From JALYGJ01 sp963781705 (GTDB lineage Bacteria; Chloroflexota; Limnocylindria; Limnocylindrales; CSP1-4): a DNA stretch of 64,000 nucleotides. This document shows, piece by piece, positions 8,285-17,980 of this stretch (positions within the stretch are counted from its first letter, which is position 1; the number at the start of each line of letters is the position of its first letter). Made by a program: the position numbers and the translations under genes. The stretch covers positions 981,030 through 1,045,029 of the forward strand of contig CAWAGP010000001.1 in NCBI GenBank assembly GCA_963781705.1, written 5' to 3'. The notes under the pieces are model-generated. The model ran no database searches and was not told where the DNA came from. It saw only the letters and a program-made list of their open reading frames with translations.

Positions 8285-9055
8285 ATGGCCGAGGTGCGGA
8301 TCGTTGACGTTCTCGGTGACTCGGGTCTGGCGCTACTGCCGCCGTGTGCGGACGCGCGCTTCGACCATCGCACGTGCGACTACTGGGAGGACGCGGAGCG
8401 CGGGACCAAGGCCAGCCGGCCGACCTGGTTGACCGCCCCACAACCGCGGTCGCGACCGGCGGGCGGGTTGGAGGACAACCCCTTCGCGCCAGCGAGCGAC
8501 ATGGTCGCGGCGAACCCATTTGCGCCAGCCGCACGCGCGTCCCTTCCCGGCTCTTTCGCCGACGACGACCTGTTCGCCGTTCCGCTCGAGAACCCATTCG
8601 CCCCTCAAGCTGTACGCGAACGGCCCCTCCGCGAGGGCATTCCGCGCAAGCTGGCACTGCTCGATCGCGGGCGGGGAGTGTTCGGCTCGTACGCCAAGGT
8701 GCTGCTGGCCGATGAACAGCCCGTCGCCTACTGCCAGTTCGGGCCGCTGTCGGCATATCCACGCGCCATTCGGCTGCGCGACCTCTACCCGCAGTTGCCG
8801 CAGTCGCCGCTGCCGGCGGTGATCACGTGCATCGCGACGACCAGCACGGCGCGGCGCGAAGGCCACGCGCATGCCCTGCTGGACGACGTCGTGCGCGACC
8901 TGACCGAGCGCGGCTTCAGCGCGATCGAGTCCTATCCGGACCTGACTCGGGGCGAGGAGGAAACGAGCGGCGGGCAGTTGTGGCTGTGGCAGGAGTTGGG
9001 CTTCGCGATAGCGGTCGACGATGACCGCTTCCCGGTCATGCGCCGCGAACTGTAG
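8285..9055 (+). CDS. GNAT-like acetyltransferase with an N-terminal Cys segment and three NPFAP repeats
   Basis: A 256-residue protein starting 4 bp after hutH. The N-terminal part contains LPPCADARFDHRTCDYWED, a Cys-bearing motif seen at the start of some actinobacterial and Chloroflexota GNAT proteins. Residues about 63-110 carry three copies of NPFAP (DNPFAP, ANPFAP, ENPFAP) in a low-complexity linker. The C-terminal half resembles a GNAT domain: a VITCIATTSTARREGHAHAL core with the acetyl-CoA loop region, followed by an amphipathic helix. Substrate unknown. Its place between hutH and hutU suggests co-expression, not necessarily a metabolic role. No known Hut enzyme fits it. Confidence 0.7.
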   Translation: MAEVRIVDVLGDSGLALLPPCADARFDHRTCDYWEDAERGTKASRPTWLTAPQPRSRPAGGLEDNPFAPASDMVAANPFAPAARASLPGSFADDDLFAVPLENPFAPQAVRERPLREGIPRKLALLDRGRGVFGSYAKVLLADEQPVAYCQFGPLSAYPRAIRLRDLYPQLPQSPLPAVITCIATTSTARREGHAHALLDDVVRDLTERGFSAIESYPDLTRGEEETSGGQLWLWQELGFAIAVDDDRFPVMRREL

Positions 9056-9096
9056 AGCGCGCCTCGGGACTAGACTCGGACCTCAGGAGGTATCCG

Positions 9097-10770
<1,674 letters not shown>

Positions 10771-10777
10771 GCGCGGA

Positions 10778-11494
10778 GTGGCGCAGCACATAGTTGCCAT
10801 CGGTGGCGGAGGCTTCAGCGACGCAGAAATGCTGACGCCGCTCGACCACTACCTGATCGGGCTCACCGCGAAGCGGCGGCCGCGCGTCTGCTTCCTGGGG
10901 ACAGCCTCCGGCGACTCCGACCGGTACGCCGCCAAGTTCTACCGCGCGTACGCCCCGGTCGCCGACGCCTCCGATCTGGTCCTTTTCGGGGCGCCCGATC
11001 GCGGTGCCGTCGCGCGATTGGAGACGCAGGACCTGATATTCGTCGGCGGCGGCAACACGGCGAACATGCTTGCCGTCTGGCGCCTCCACGGGGTGGACGA
11101 GACGCTGCGTCGGGCCTGGCAGGCGGGCACCGTGCTGGCCGGCATCAGCGCTGGCGCAATCTGCTGGTTCGAAGCCTGCCTGACGGACTCGTTTGGGTCC
11201 GAGCTCGCCCCGTTGAACGATGGGCTGGCACTCCTGCCGGGGTCCGCCTGTCCGCATCTTGCGAGCGATCCCCTGCGCCGCTCTCGTTACGCCGAGGAAA
11301 TCAGCGCCGGGCGGCTGCCCACCGGCTATGGCATCGAGGATGGCGCAGCCCTTTGCTTCGAGGGCACTCAGCTCGTCGCGGTGGTCACCGAGGTTGTGGG
11401 CAGGGCCGCTTGGCAGTTGGAGCTGCGCAACGGCGTGGTCGACGAACGACGGCTTGATGCCGTAACGCTGCCTGGCGCAACCGAGCTGGATTGA
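10778..11494 (+). CDS. Peptidase S51 family protein (dipeptidase E / cyanophycinase-like)
   Basis: About 238 residues from a GTG at 10778. It opens with HIVAIGGGGFS, the usual start of alpha-aspartyl dipeptidase E, followed by RPRVCFLGTASGD. The nucleophile motif GISAGAICWF near residue 120 holds the catalytic serine in GxSAGA, and FVGGGNTANMLAVW precedes it. S51 enzymes cut N-terminal aspartyl dipeptides or cyanophycin; this length and motif set favour the dipeptidase E branch. It begins 8 bp after hutU and may add amino-acid salvage to the cluster. Substrate not provable from sequence. Confidence 0.88.
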   Translation: MAQHIVAIGGGGFSDAEMLTPLDHYLIGLTAKRRPRVCFLGTASGDSDRYAAKFYRAYAPVADASDLVLFGAPDRGAVARLETQDLIFVGGGNTANMLAVWRLHGVDETLRRAWQAGTVLAGISAGAICWFEACLTDSFGSELAPLNDGLALLPGSACPHLASDPLRRSRYAEEISAGRLPTGYGIEDGAALCFEGTQLVAVVTEVVGRAAWQLELRNGVVDERRLDAVTLPGATELD

Positions 11495-11502
11495 GCGCGG
11501 GC

Positions 11503-13143
11503 CTAGCCCCGCTTTGCCGCGACCAGCACCGCGTCCTGCTTGGTGTTGTCGCCGACCGAAGTGATCGTCAGCAGGCGGTGGACCGCCTCATGGTGCCGGG
11601 CGCTGGCCTCGATGTGGATGGTGACCGTGATGACGATGTACGCACCGGGCGGCATCAGCGGCGACACGTAGGTGCCGGCGTTGATCGCCGTGGTGATGTC
11701 GTGTGAGCCCTTCATGTAAGTGATCGTGAAATCGACCGTCGTCGGACCGGTGGCCGCCACCATGAAGCTGTCGCTGGCCGTCGGCGCGTCGTTCTGGACC
11801 TCGACCTGGTAGGTGATCGTCCGCCCCGCACGGGCCTTGATCTTGACCTTCTGCTGCGCGGCACTGGTGTTGTAGATGTTGTTGCCCTTGTACGACCCGC
11901 TGGTCCCCTTCCTGACCTTGCCGTCGGGTTGCCTGATGACCGGCAGGCCCCAGGCGGCGAGGTGGTCAGCGGTGGCGATGCCGGCGGCGGCGTGGAAATC
12001 GCCGCCCACGAAGAGGTTGTCATCGAAGATGGCCAGTGCGTAGACGGTGTCGTTGATCGCGCCGTTACCGCCGTTCGAACCCAGCGCGGACCACGCGTGA
12101 CCGTCCCACAGGGCGACGTGGTCGGCCTCGGGAATGTTGCCGGCATCGGTGAATCGACCGCCCGCATAGATGTCGTTGCCGTTATTGGCAAGGGCCGTGA
12201 CATCGCCGTTGATCGCGCCATCGCCATGCAGGCTGCCGAGCGACTGCCAGGTGCCGGAACTCCAGCGGGCGATGTAGTCGGCGGTCGGGTTCCCGCCGGC
12301 GTCGGTGAAGTGGCCGCCGACGATGAGATCGGAGCCGTCCGCCAGCAGCGAGTAGACCTCGCCGTTCAGGGCGCCGTTGGCGCCGATATTGCCCAGGTTG
12401 GTCCAGGATGCTCCCGTCCACTTGGCCACATAGTCGGCCTGCTGGTTGCCGTCGGCGTTGGTGAACAGCCCGCCGGCGAAGAGAGTGCCGTTCTTGAATG
12501 TCAGGGCGTCGACCTTGTCGCTCAGGGTGCCGACCTTGGACCAGTTGTGCCCGTCCCACCTGGCAACGTAGTCGGCCCCGGCCACGCCGCCGGCCCCGGT
12601 GAACTGGCCGCCGGCGTACAGGTCGCCGTTGTGCATGGCCAGCGCCAGAACCGGCGCGTTGAGGCCCGAGCCGAGTGCCTTCCAGGTCTTGCTGGACGCG
12701 TCCCACATCGCGATCCGGTCCGCGTCGGGATCGCCGAACGCGTCCTGGAACGTGCCCGCGACGTAGAGATCCTTGCCATCGACGACGATGGCGCGCACGC
12801 CGGTGGTGATGGGCCCATTGCCGCTGTGTGAGCCGATCCCTTTCCAGAGGGTCCCATTCCAGCGGGCAATGTCATCCGCCGTCGCGACGCCGCCGGCGTT
12901 GTAGAAGTCGCCGCCGACGGCGATGTTGTGGCTGGCGGCCGCCAATGCGTAAACGGTTTCGTTGATCGCCGGCGACGCGCCATTGGGCCCGACCGACGAC
13001 CAGGTACCGGCCGCCGCCGGCTGGACTACCGCATCTGCCATGCGCGCTGGGGTGCGAGCGGCGGCCGGCATTACAGCGGCCACCGCCAGGATGGCGGTGA
13101 TCGACAGGCACACGACGACCTTTCCCGCAGACGAACGAGCCAT
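11503..13143 (-). CDS. Secreted beta-propeller protein with kelch-like repeats and a C-terminal Ig/DUF11-like domain
   Basis: A 546-residue exported protein. The ATG at 13143 follows a strong GGAGGGAGGA and gives a clear signal peptide (MARSSAGKVVVCLSITAIL); upstream in-frame sequence lacks signal character. From about residue 45 to 400 come seven or so repeats of about 50 residues with the pattern GGxFxxAGGxxxADxIAxWxGxxWxxLG, as in kelch-like or delta-60-type propellers. Residues after about 440 (ITYQVEVQNDAPTASDSFMV) resemble a DUF11/Ig-like surface domain. It is probably a cell-surface or secreted binding protein; no catalytic residues were seen. It is convergent with the peptidase gene, 8 bp apart. 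Confidence 0.85.
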   Translation of the reverse strand: MARSSAGKVVVCLSITAILAVAAVMPAAARTPARMADAVVQPAAAGTWSSVGPNGASPAINETVYALAAASHNIAVGGDFYNAGGVATADDIARWNGTLWKGIGSHSGNGPITTGVRAIVVDGKDLYVAGTFQDAFGDPDADRIAMWDASSKTWKALGSGLNAPVLALAMHNGDLYAGGQFTGAGGVAGADYVARWDGHNWSKVGTLSDKVDALTFKNGTLFAGGLFTNADGNQQADYVAKWTGASWTNLGNIGANGALNGEVYSLLADGSDLIVGGHFTDAGGNPTADYIARWSSGTWQSLGSLHGDGAINGDVTALANNGNDIYAGGRFTDAGNIPEADHVALWDGHAWSALGSNGGNGAINDTVYALAIFDDNLFVGGDFHAAAGIATADHLAAWGLPVIRQPDGKVRKGTSGSYKGNNIYNTSAAQQKVKIKARAGRTITYQVEVQNDAPTASDSFMVAATGPTTVDFTITYMKGSHDITTAINAGTYVSPLMPPGAYIVITVTIHIEASARHHEAVHRLLTITSVGDNTKQDAVLVAAKRG

Positions 13144-13302
13144 CACGATGGTCCTCCCTCCGACGACCGGCGGGCCGTGGGGGCCGGCCGGGGCGCCTTC
13201 CTCGTGGTGCAGCTTGGGCGGCGGCACCTTGGGCGAGCCTACCACCGGCCGTCTACGGTACGGCTGCCGCCGCACGAGACGCTGTAGCAGCCACCCCGCC
13301 GA

Positions 13303-14592
13303 TCAGTCGGCCGCCACAGCGGCCGCCACCGCGGCCGCCTGGATCGTTGGTTCGAGCCCCATGCGACGCATGCGGCCAGAGAGCAGGGCGCCCAGTGTCA
13401 GCGTGGCCATGCCCGCGCCGGCCACGAACAGCAGGCCACCGAGGCTGACCTGCACGACTGCACCGGCGACCACCTCGGAGACGGGCACCAGCGCGACGGA
13501 GGCGAGGCCAAGGAGGCTGATTACGCGGCCCATCAGCGCCTGCGGGGTGCGCAGTTGTGCCCAGGTGATCAACGAGAGGTTGCTGTAGCCGAGGCAGACA
13601 CCGATGACCCCGGTCAACGCCAGCGCGACAAGAGTCGTTTCGGCGAGCGCCAGCGCGGCCAGGCAAGCACCGCTGATCGCGGTCACGACGATGACCAGCG
13701 GCCCGAAACGAGACGGCGGCGGCGCCGGCAGGAGGGCGGCCGCGGCCATGCCCAGCAGTGAGCCTCCACCAAACGCGGAAATGATCGTGCCGAAAGCGGC
13801 CGCGCCCTCGGGCAACCGGGCATAGGCCAGTACCGGCAGGCCAACCTCGAACGGGCCCACGACGAGCAGGTTGGCCCCCACCGAGAGCAGCATCACGATC
13901 CGCAGCGTTGGCGAGTTCCACACGAAACGGATGCCCTCGGCGATCGCCTCGCGCATCGCCGCCTTATGGGTCCCGACACCGCGGCTGCGGATCATCAGCA
14001 AGGTCACCAGGGATACGACGAAGGTCACGGCATCGATGAGCATCGCCGCGCCGATGCCGAGCTGGCCTGGGGTGGCGTCGTTCGCTCCAAGAACGGCGAT
14101 GGCGATGCCGGCGAGCGCCGGTCCCACGAATACCGCCAGCTGCGCCGTTCCCTGCACGATGCCGTTGGCCCGCTGAAGCTGGTCGCCGCCGATCAGTTCG
14201 GGGACGATCGCACTCTGGGCCGGAAAGAAGAACGCGTCGGCCACGCCGAATGCGAGGCCGAAGACGTACAGCATCCACAGCTCGGCCGCACCGGCGAGGA
14301 CGATGGCGCCGAGAACCAGGATCGCCACCAGGCGAACGGCGTTCGACACCAGCATGACCAGCCGCGGCGAGAACCGGTCGACGTACGCGCCGCCGATCAG
14401 CATCAGCAGCGCGCGCGGAATGGCCATCACGGCCAGGACCGTGCCGAGCGCGAGCGCGCTGCCGGTCAGCACCAGCGCCAGCCAGGGCAACGCGATCAAG
14501 GCGAACTGATCCCCCAGGGCCGAGATCGACTCACCCAGCCACAGCAGCCGGAAGTCGCGCACGGCGAGCGGAGACTGGCTGGACGTGGTCAT
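13303..14592 (-). CDS. MFS transporter (MFS_3-like), second of a tandem pair
   Basis: A 429-residue protein with about 12 hydrophobic segments. It opens with VRDFRLLWLGESISALGDQFALIALPW, characteristic of the MFS_3 (enterobactin exporter-like, PF05977) group, with the loop GGAYVDRFSPRLVML between spans 2 and 3. The ATG at 14592 overlaps the stop of the upstream MFS gene (ATGA). An open frame continues upstream inside that neighbour, but this ATG is the first start with MFS character. Such transporters usually export lipophilic compounds; substrate unknown. Confidence 0.88.
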   Translation of the reverse strand: MTTSSQSPLAVRDFRLLWLGESISALGDQFALIALPWLALVLTGSALALGTVLAVMAIPRALLMLIGGAYVDRFSPRLVMLVSNAVRLVAILVLGAIVLAGAAELWMLYVFGLAFGVADAFFFPAQSAIVPELIGGDQLQRANGIVQGTAQLAVFVGPALAGIAIAVLGANDATPGQLGIGAAMLIDAVTFVVSLVTLLMIRSRGVGTHKAAMREAIAEGIRFVWNSPTLRIVMLLSVGANLLVVGPFEVGLPVLAYARLPEGAAAFGTIISAFGGGSLLGMAAAALLPAPPPSRFGPLVIVVTAISGACLAALALAETTLVALALTGVIGVCLGYSNLSLITWAQLRTPQALMGRVISLLGLASVALVPVSEVVAGAVVQVSLGGLLFVAGAGMATLTLGALLSGRMRRMGLEPTIQAAAVAAAVAAD

Positions 14593-15872
14593 GGCTCGGC
14601 GACTACCAGCGCCGCCGGTTCTGTCTCCCGTTCCGGATCGCGCACACCGGGCACGAAGAGCAATCCGCCCATCAGCACCGCGCCCAAAACTCCGGCCGCG
14701 ACGATGGTGGTTTCCGGCCCGAGCACCCCTGACACGGGTCCGGTCAGCGCATATGAAACTGGGACCAAGCCTGTTGACACGAGCCAGTCGAGGCTGGACA
14801 CCCGGCCCAGCAGACCGCGCGGCACACGCTGCTGGAGCATCGTTTCCCAGATGATCTGGCCGGCCGTGAAGAGGGCCTGTAGAGCGATGCTTATCAGTAC
14901 CGCTTGCCAAAGCGCGGTCATCACGCCGTACAGGGCGATCACCAGCACCCCCAGTGACCATGCGGCGTACATCGCCGTCACGCGTCGCCGCGGGATGCCG
15001 AACGACCCGATGACCAGCGATATGCCTATCGATCCGACTCCGCCGGCAGCGAATATGACGCCCAGCGACTCTGGCCCGAGCAGGAGCTTGTTCTTGACCA
15101 GGTACGGCACGAGCACCTCGACAGGGCCCATGAAGGCAAGCAGGCTGAGCAGCGCGGCCACCAGCGTGGCCCAGATCCAAGGCTTGGAGCGAGCAAACGC
15201 CAGCCCTTCGCCCACCTCGCGTAACGTCTGGCGCAGACCATGGCCGACGCCGGCGCGGGCGACGGGCCGGGTGCGAATGGCGGCGACGGCCGCGGCCGAT
15301 ACGAGAAAGCTGGCTGCGTCCACGGCGAAGGCCGGCGCCGGGCCAAAGGCGGCGACGACCAGGCCCGCGATGGCCGGCCCAGCGATACGCAGCATCAGCG
15401 GCCGGTACATGCCCGCGAGTGAGTTGGCCGCCCCCAGGTGCTCGTCGGCCACCAGGTCGGGAATGATGGCGGTCGAGGCGGGGTTGAAGAACGCGCTCGC
15501 GGCTGCCTGCACGGCGACGAGCGCGGCGACGTGCCACAGCTCCATCAGGCCGGAGGCGGAGAGTGCGGCCATGGCGCCGACCGTGAGGGCGCGGATGATG
15601 TCGGCAGCGACCATCATTCGGCGGCGGTCGTAGCGATCGGAGAAGGCTCCGCCCAGCAACAGGAACAGGACGAACGGCAGTGTTCCAGCGACACCCACGA
15701 GTGCCAGGGCGGTGGGCACGTTGCTGATCGCATAGACCTGCCAGGTCAGCGCGAGGTAGAAGAAACCGTCGCCCAGCAACGACACGATGCTGCCGCCGAC
15801 CAGCAGGGCGAAATCGCGCCTGTGGAGCGGCTGCAGCATGCGTGCGTCGGCGAGACGCCGTGAGATCGTCAT
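14589..15872 (-). CDS. MFS transporter (MFS_3-like), first of a tandem pair
   Basis: A 427-residue protein with about 12 membrane spans. The start LHRRDFALLVGGSIVSLLGDGFFYLALTW and the loop LGGAFSDRYDRRRMMV are typical of the MFS_3 group. It overlaps the next MFS gene by 4 bp. The two proteins share family motifs but are clearly diverged, so the tandem may be an old duplication working as two separate exporters or as a pair. Probable drug/metabolite export, inferred from family only. It is preceded by 15 bp and the small gene at 15888-16085, which may belong to the same transcript. Confidence 0.88.
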   Translation of the reverse strand: MTISRRLADARMLQPLHRRDFALLVGGSIVSLLGDGFFYLALTWQVYAISNVPTALALVGVAGTLPFVLFLLLGGAFSDRYDRRRMMVAADIIRALTVGAMAALSASGLMELWHVAALVAVQAAASAFFNPASTAIIPDLVADEHLGAANSLAGMYRPLMLRIAGPAIAGLVVAAFGPAPAFAVDAASFLVSAAAVAAIRTRPVARAGVGHGLRQTLREVGEGLAFARSKPWIWATLVAALLSLLAFMGPVEVLVPYLVKNKLLLGPESLGVIFAAGGVGSIGISLVIGSFGIPRRRVTAMYAAWSLGVLVIALYGVMTALWQAVLISIALQALFTAGQIIWETMLQQRVPRGLLGRVSSLDWLVSTGLVPVSYALTGPVSGVLGPETTIVAAGVLGAVLMGGLLFVPGVRDPERETEPAALVVAEP

Positions 15873-15887
15873 CCCTTCGGGACGAGG

Positions 15888-16085
15888 CTAGTTCTGGTTG
15901 TTGACCTGGCGGCCGTCGCTCGAACCGGCGAGCATGGACCCGAGGCGAACCAGGCCCAGACCAACGGTCCGGCGCAGGTCGCTTCGCTGTCCGCTGACCG
16001 ACTCGGCTGCGATGCAGCCGTTTTTCTCGGCCTGAGCGCGCAGCTCACGCCAGCCGTACCAGTGGTACAGCTCGATATTGCCCAT
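15888..16085 (-). CDS. Small hypothetical protein at the end of the DUF2089/DUF4097 operon
   Basis: A 65-residue reading frame from the ATG at 16085, preceded by a purine-rich AAGAGAAAGAGAGAG leader that can serve as ribosome-binding site. The product is soluble, starts MGNIELYHWYGWRELR and has a basic middle; no known domain is recognised. It lies 28 bp after the SHOCT-like gene on the same strand and 15 bp before the MFS pair, so it could be a genuine operon member. Its small size and lack of recognised homology keep confidence moderate. Confidence 0.5.
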   Translation of the reverse strand: MGNIELYHWYGWRELRAQAEKNGCIAAESVSGQRSDLRRTVGLGLVRLGSMLAGSSDGRQVNNQN

Positions 16086-16113
16086 CACTTCAACTCTCTC
16101 TTTCTCTTCTTGC

Positions 16114-16467
16114 TTACTCGGTCGTGATCAGCACGCGATCGCCGCTCTCGTCGCCGATGTCGACGATCGGACCGCGGAGGCCCGTCCGGATCGAACTCCG
16201 GATGCGTTCTGCTTGCTGTTCTGAAAGGCCCGGCAGGAAGGCGGTGGCCAGCCCGGCGATGTTGATCGGGACACGCAGATTGACCACGCGCCGTCCGTTC
16301 TCGATCACCTCGATGCGCAGCCTTCGGCTCTCTTCGGCGGGCGGTGCCGCGGTCTCGCTGGACTGCGGGCTGGCCGCCGACTTGGATGCCGACAGGATCT
16401 CGTCGGCCTCCTCTGGAGTCAGCACGCCGTCCGCGACGAGCTTCAGGATCTTCTCCACGTCAGCCAT
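16114..16467 (-). CDS. SHOCT-like domain protein (LiaX/YvlB N-domain type)
   Basis: A 117-residue soluble protein. It begins ADVEKILKLVADGVLTPEEADEIL, the short helical pair found at the start of YvlB/LiaX-type proteins (SHOCT-like), followed by a Ser/Ala linker and a C-terminal region LRIEVIENGRRVVNLRVPI that resembles the domain after the SHOCT-like part in such proteins. Its start overlaps the end of the DUF4097 gene by 8 bp. In Firmicutes this protein class belongs to envelope-stress modules; here it is co-encoded with a DUF4097 protein and a DUF2089 regulator. The envelope role is inference. Confidence 0.78.
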   Translation of the reverse strand: MADVEKILKLVADGVLTPEEADEILSASKSAASPQSSETAAPPAEESRRLRIEVIENGRRVVNLRVPINIAGLATAFLPGLSEQQAERIRSSIRTGLRGPIVDIGDESGDRVLITTE

Positions 16468-17407
16468 TACTTGTTACTCCTTGAAGGCGTCGCGACGCTT
16501 CCTCTACGTCGATCTCGCCGCGCTCGAGCGCGCGCAGGACCTCCAGCGAGTCGGACGCCGCCGTCGGGGCGTCGGCCTTGGGCGGCTGCCCAACCTTTTC
16601 GGTCGGCTCTTGGTTGCCGGCCGTGGTTGCCGGGCTGTATCCGTGCGCGCTTTCCATGTCGACGTCACCGGAGAGTGACCTGAAGCGAAGCTGGGCGGCG
16701 CCGTCGCCGACGACCAGCCGCCGGCCACGGCTGCGCGAGAAGTCCAGGCCGCGATTGACATCCACGGTGAGTCCCGAGGTCGCCCGGATAGACAGGTCGC
16801 CGCTGACCGACTCGACCGCGTGGAGTGGGCCGACCGCGAACGCGCCACGCAGCGAGATGTCGCCACTCACCGTTCGGAAGCGCAGGCCGTCGAACCGGGG
16901 CGTCTGAGCCCCGGCGTCGCCCGAGGTGGTGGTGATGTTCGTGTCGAGCGGCTGGCTGGCGGCGAGTTCGACGTCTCCGGAGACGGTCGTCACCGACACG
17001 CGTCCACCACAGGCCGCCAGGTTGATATCGCCGGAGACGGTCTTGTAGGACTGCTCGCCGAGCAAACCCCGGGCGACTACGTCGGAGCTCACCGCGCTGA
17101 TGTCGACCTGCGCATTGATCGGCAGGGTCACGTCAAACTCGACGCCCGACATGGTGCTGAACGCGCGGCGCAGCAGGGACTGCGCCTGGTCGTTCAGGTC
17201 GATGCGCAGATAGCCATCGCCGCGCTCGACCGAGAGCGGCAGCGGCTCGTCGCTCTTGTGCTCCCAGCGGGCGACGACGACAACGTCGTCGCCGTCCGCG
17301 GCGTGGATGCCGATATCCCCGGAAACATTGTTCAGCCGGAAGCTGCCGGTGGACCCGATGCGATGGCGGATCTCGGCCGGGCTGGTGTAGTCCTGTTCGC
17401 TAGCCAT
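16460..17407 (-). CDS. DUF4097 family protein (adhesin-like beta-helix) with a C-terminal SHOCT-like segment
   Basis: A 315-residue protein without signal peptide. The central part repeats a VSGDI/VSGDV motif at least five times (NVSGDIGIHA, TVSGDINLAA, TVSGDVELAA, TVSGDISLRG, SVSGDLSIRA), the mark of the DUF4097 beta-helix. The C-terminus LEVLRALERGEIDVEEASRRL is another SHOCT-like helical pair. The ATG is directly adjacent to the DUF2089 gene stop (17407/17408), so the genes are coupled. DUF4097 proteins often accompany envelope-stress or PadR/DUF2089 regulators; the exact job is unknown. Confidence 0.87.
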   Translation of the reverse strand: MASEQDYTSPAEIRHRIGSTGSFRLNNVSGDIGIHAADGDDVVVVARWEHKSDEPLPLSVERGDGYLRIDLNDQAQSLLRRAFSTMSGVEFDVTLPINAQVDISAVSSDVVARGLLGEQSYKTVSGDINLAACGGRVSVTTVSGDVELAASQPLDTNITTTSGDAGAQTPRFDGLRFRTVSGDISLRGAFAVGPLHAVESVSGDLSIRATSGLTVDVNRGLDFSRSRGRRLVVGDGAAQLRFRSLSGDVDMESAHGYSPATTAGNQEPTEKVGQPPKADAPTAASDSLEVLRALERGEIDVEEASRRLQGVTSNG

Positions 17408-17860
17408 CTAGCTTTCCTCCACTGGTGGATCGGCAGGTGCTTCTTGATCGGCGTTGTCGGCGACGGTCTCGCCGCGCAGGGCGGCGGCCGCCTGTTCGGC
17501 AGTCAATTCGTGGCGCGCCAGGCGCTCGAGGACGGTGCGCCGGCTGTCGGCGTCCATTTCCGACTCGACCGTGCGTACTGCCGCGGGCTCGCCGTCGGCC
17601 AGGCCCAGCGCCCGCAGCAGGTTCTCGACACGGGCGCGCACCGTTGGGTAGGACACGCCCAGCTCGCGCTCGAGCTCGCGCAGGTTGCCGCGCGACCGCA
17701 GGAACCCCTCGAGCAGCAACAGCTGCTCACGGTTCAGCTGAGCGAAGCGCCCGACAGTGAACTCGCCATCGATGGTCGTGCCACATGTCTGGCAGTGCAG
17801 GCGAGTCACGTGAAGTTCGCTCTCGCAGACGGGGCAGATGGAGATGACTTCTCTTTGCAT
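17408..17860 (-). CDS. DUF2089 family Zn-ribbon/HTH regulator
   Basis: About 150 residues from the ATG at 17860; a TTG at 17869 would add three residues. The N-terminus has a zinc ribbon CPVCESELHVTRLHCQTCG. Residues about 40-85 match the DUF2089 helix-turn-helix (EQLLLLEGFLRSRGNLRELERELG then YPTVRARVENLL). A helical tail with a SHOCT-like character (LERLARHELTAEQAAAALRG) ends the protein. This family is thought to act as a transcription factor. The perfect 12-bp inverted repeat at 17882-17919 just upstream of its start is a likely operator, which suggests autoregulation of the operon. The regulator role is family knowledge; the operator link is inferred. Confidence 0.87.
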   Translation of the reverse strand: MQREVISICPVCESELHVTRLHCQTCGTTIDGEFTVGRFAQLNREQLLLLEGFLRSRGNLRELERELGVSYPTVRARVENLLRALGLADGEPAAVRTVESEMDADSRRTVLERLARHELTAEQAAAALRGETVADNADQEAPADPPVEES

Positions 17861-17881
17861 GGCGCGCAATGTAAGGCGCTG

Positions 17882-17919
17882 CTTTCACTTTGTCAAGTCC
17901 AATATCAACAAAGTGAAAG
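17882..17919 (-). promoter_or_regulatory. Perfect 12-bp inverted repeat, probable operator of the DUF2089 operon
   Basis: CTTTCACTTTGT (17882-17893) and its exact reverse complement ACAAAGTGAAAG (17908-17919) are separated by 14 bases. The element lies 22 bases upstream of the DUF2089 ATG in an AT-rich patch inside GC-rich DNA. On the minus strand the spacer region contains TTGATA and TTGACA hexamers that could be -35 elements. A 26-bp centre-to-centre spacing fits two half-sites bound by a dimer or tetramer. Binding by the DUF2089 protein is inference. Confidence 0.7.
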
Positions 17920-17980
17920 ATGCTGAGCACTACGCGGCGGATAGCACGGCATTTGCGAGCCGCATAGACTCAACCGGTCG

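Noticed and set aside
7024..8373. A 449-residue minus-strand open frame opposite hutH.
   Set aside because: Biased composition, antisense to conserved hutH motifs, no ribosome-binding site.
13303..15537. A minus-strand open frame extending the second MFS protein upstream by over 300 residues.
   Set aside because: The extension is an Arg/Gly-rich out-of-frame reading of the first MFS gene; the ATG at 14592 with a 4-bp overlap is the natural start.
13966..15633. A 555-residue plus-strand open frame opposite the MFS pair.
   Set aside because: Low-complexity Arg/Ala/Thr composition and no domain; both MFS genes on the other strand carry clear family motifs.
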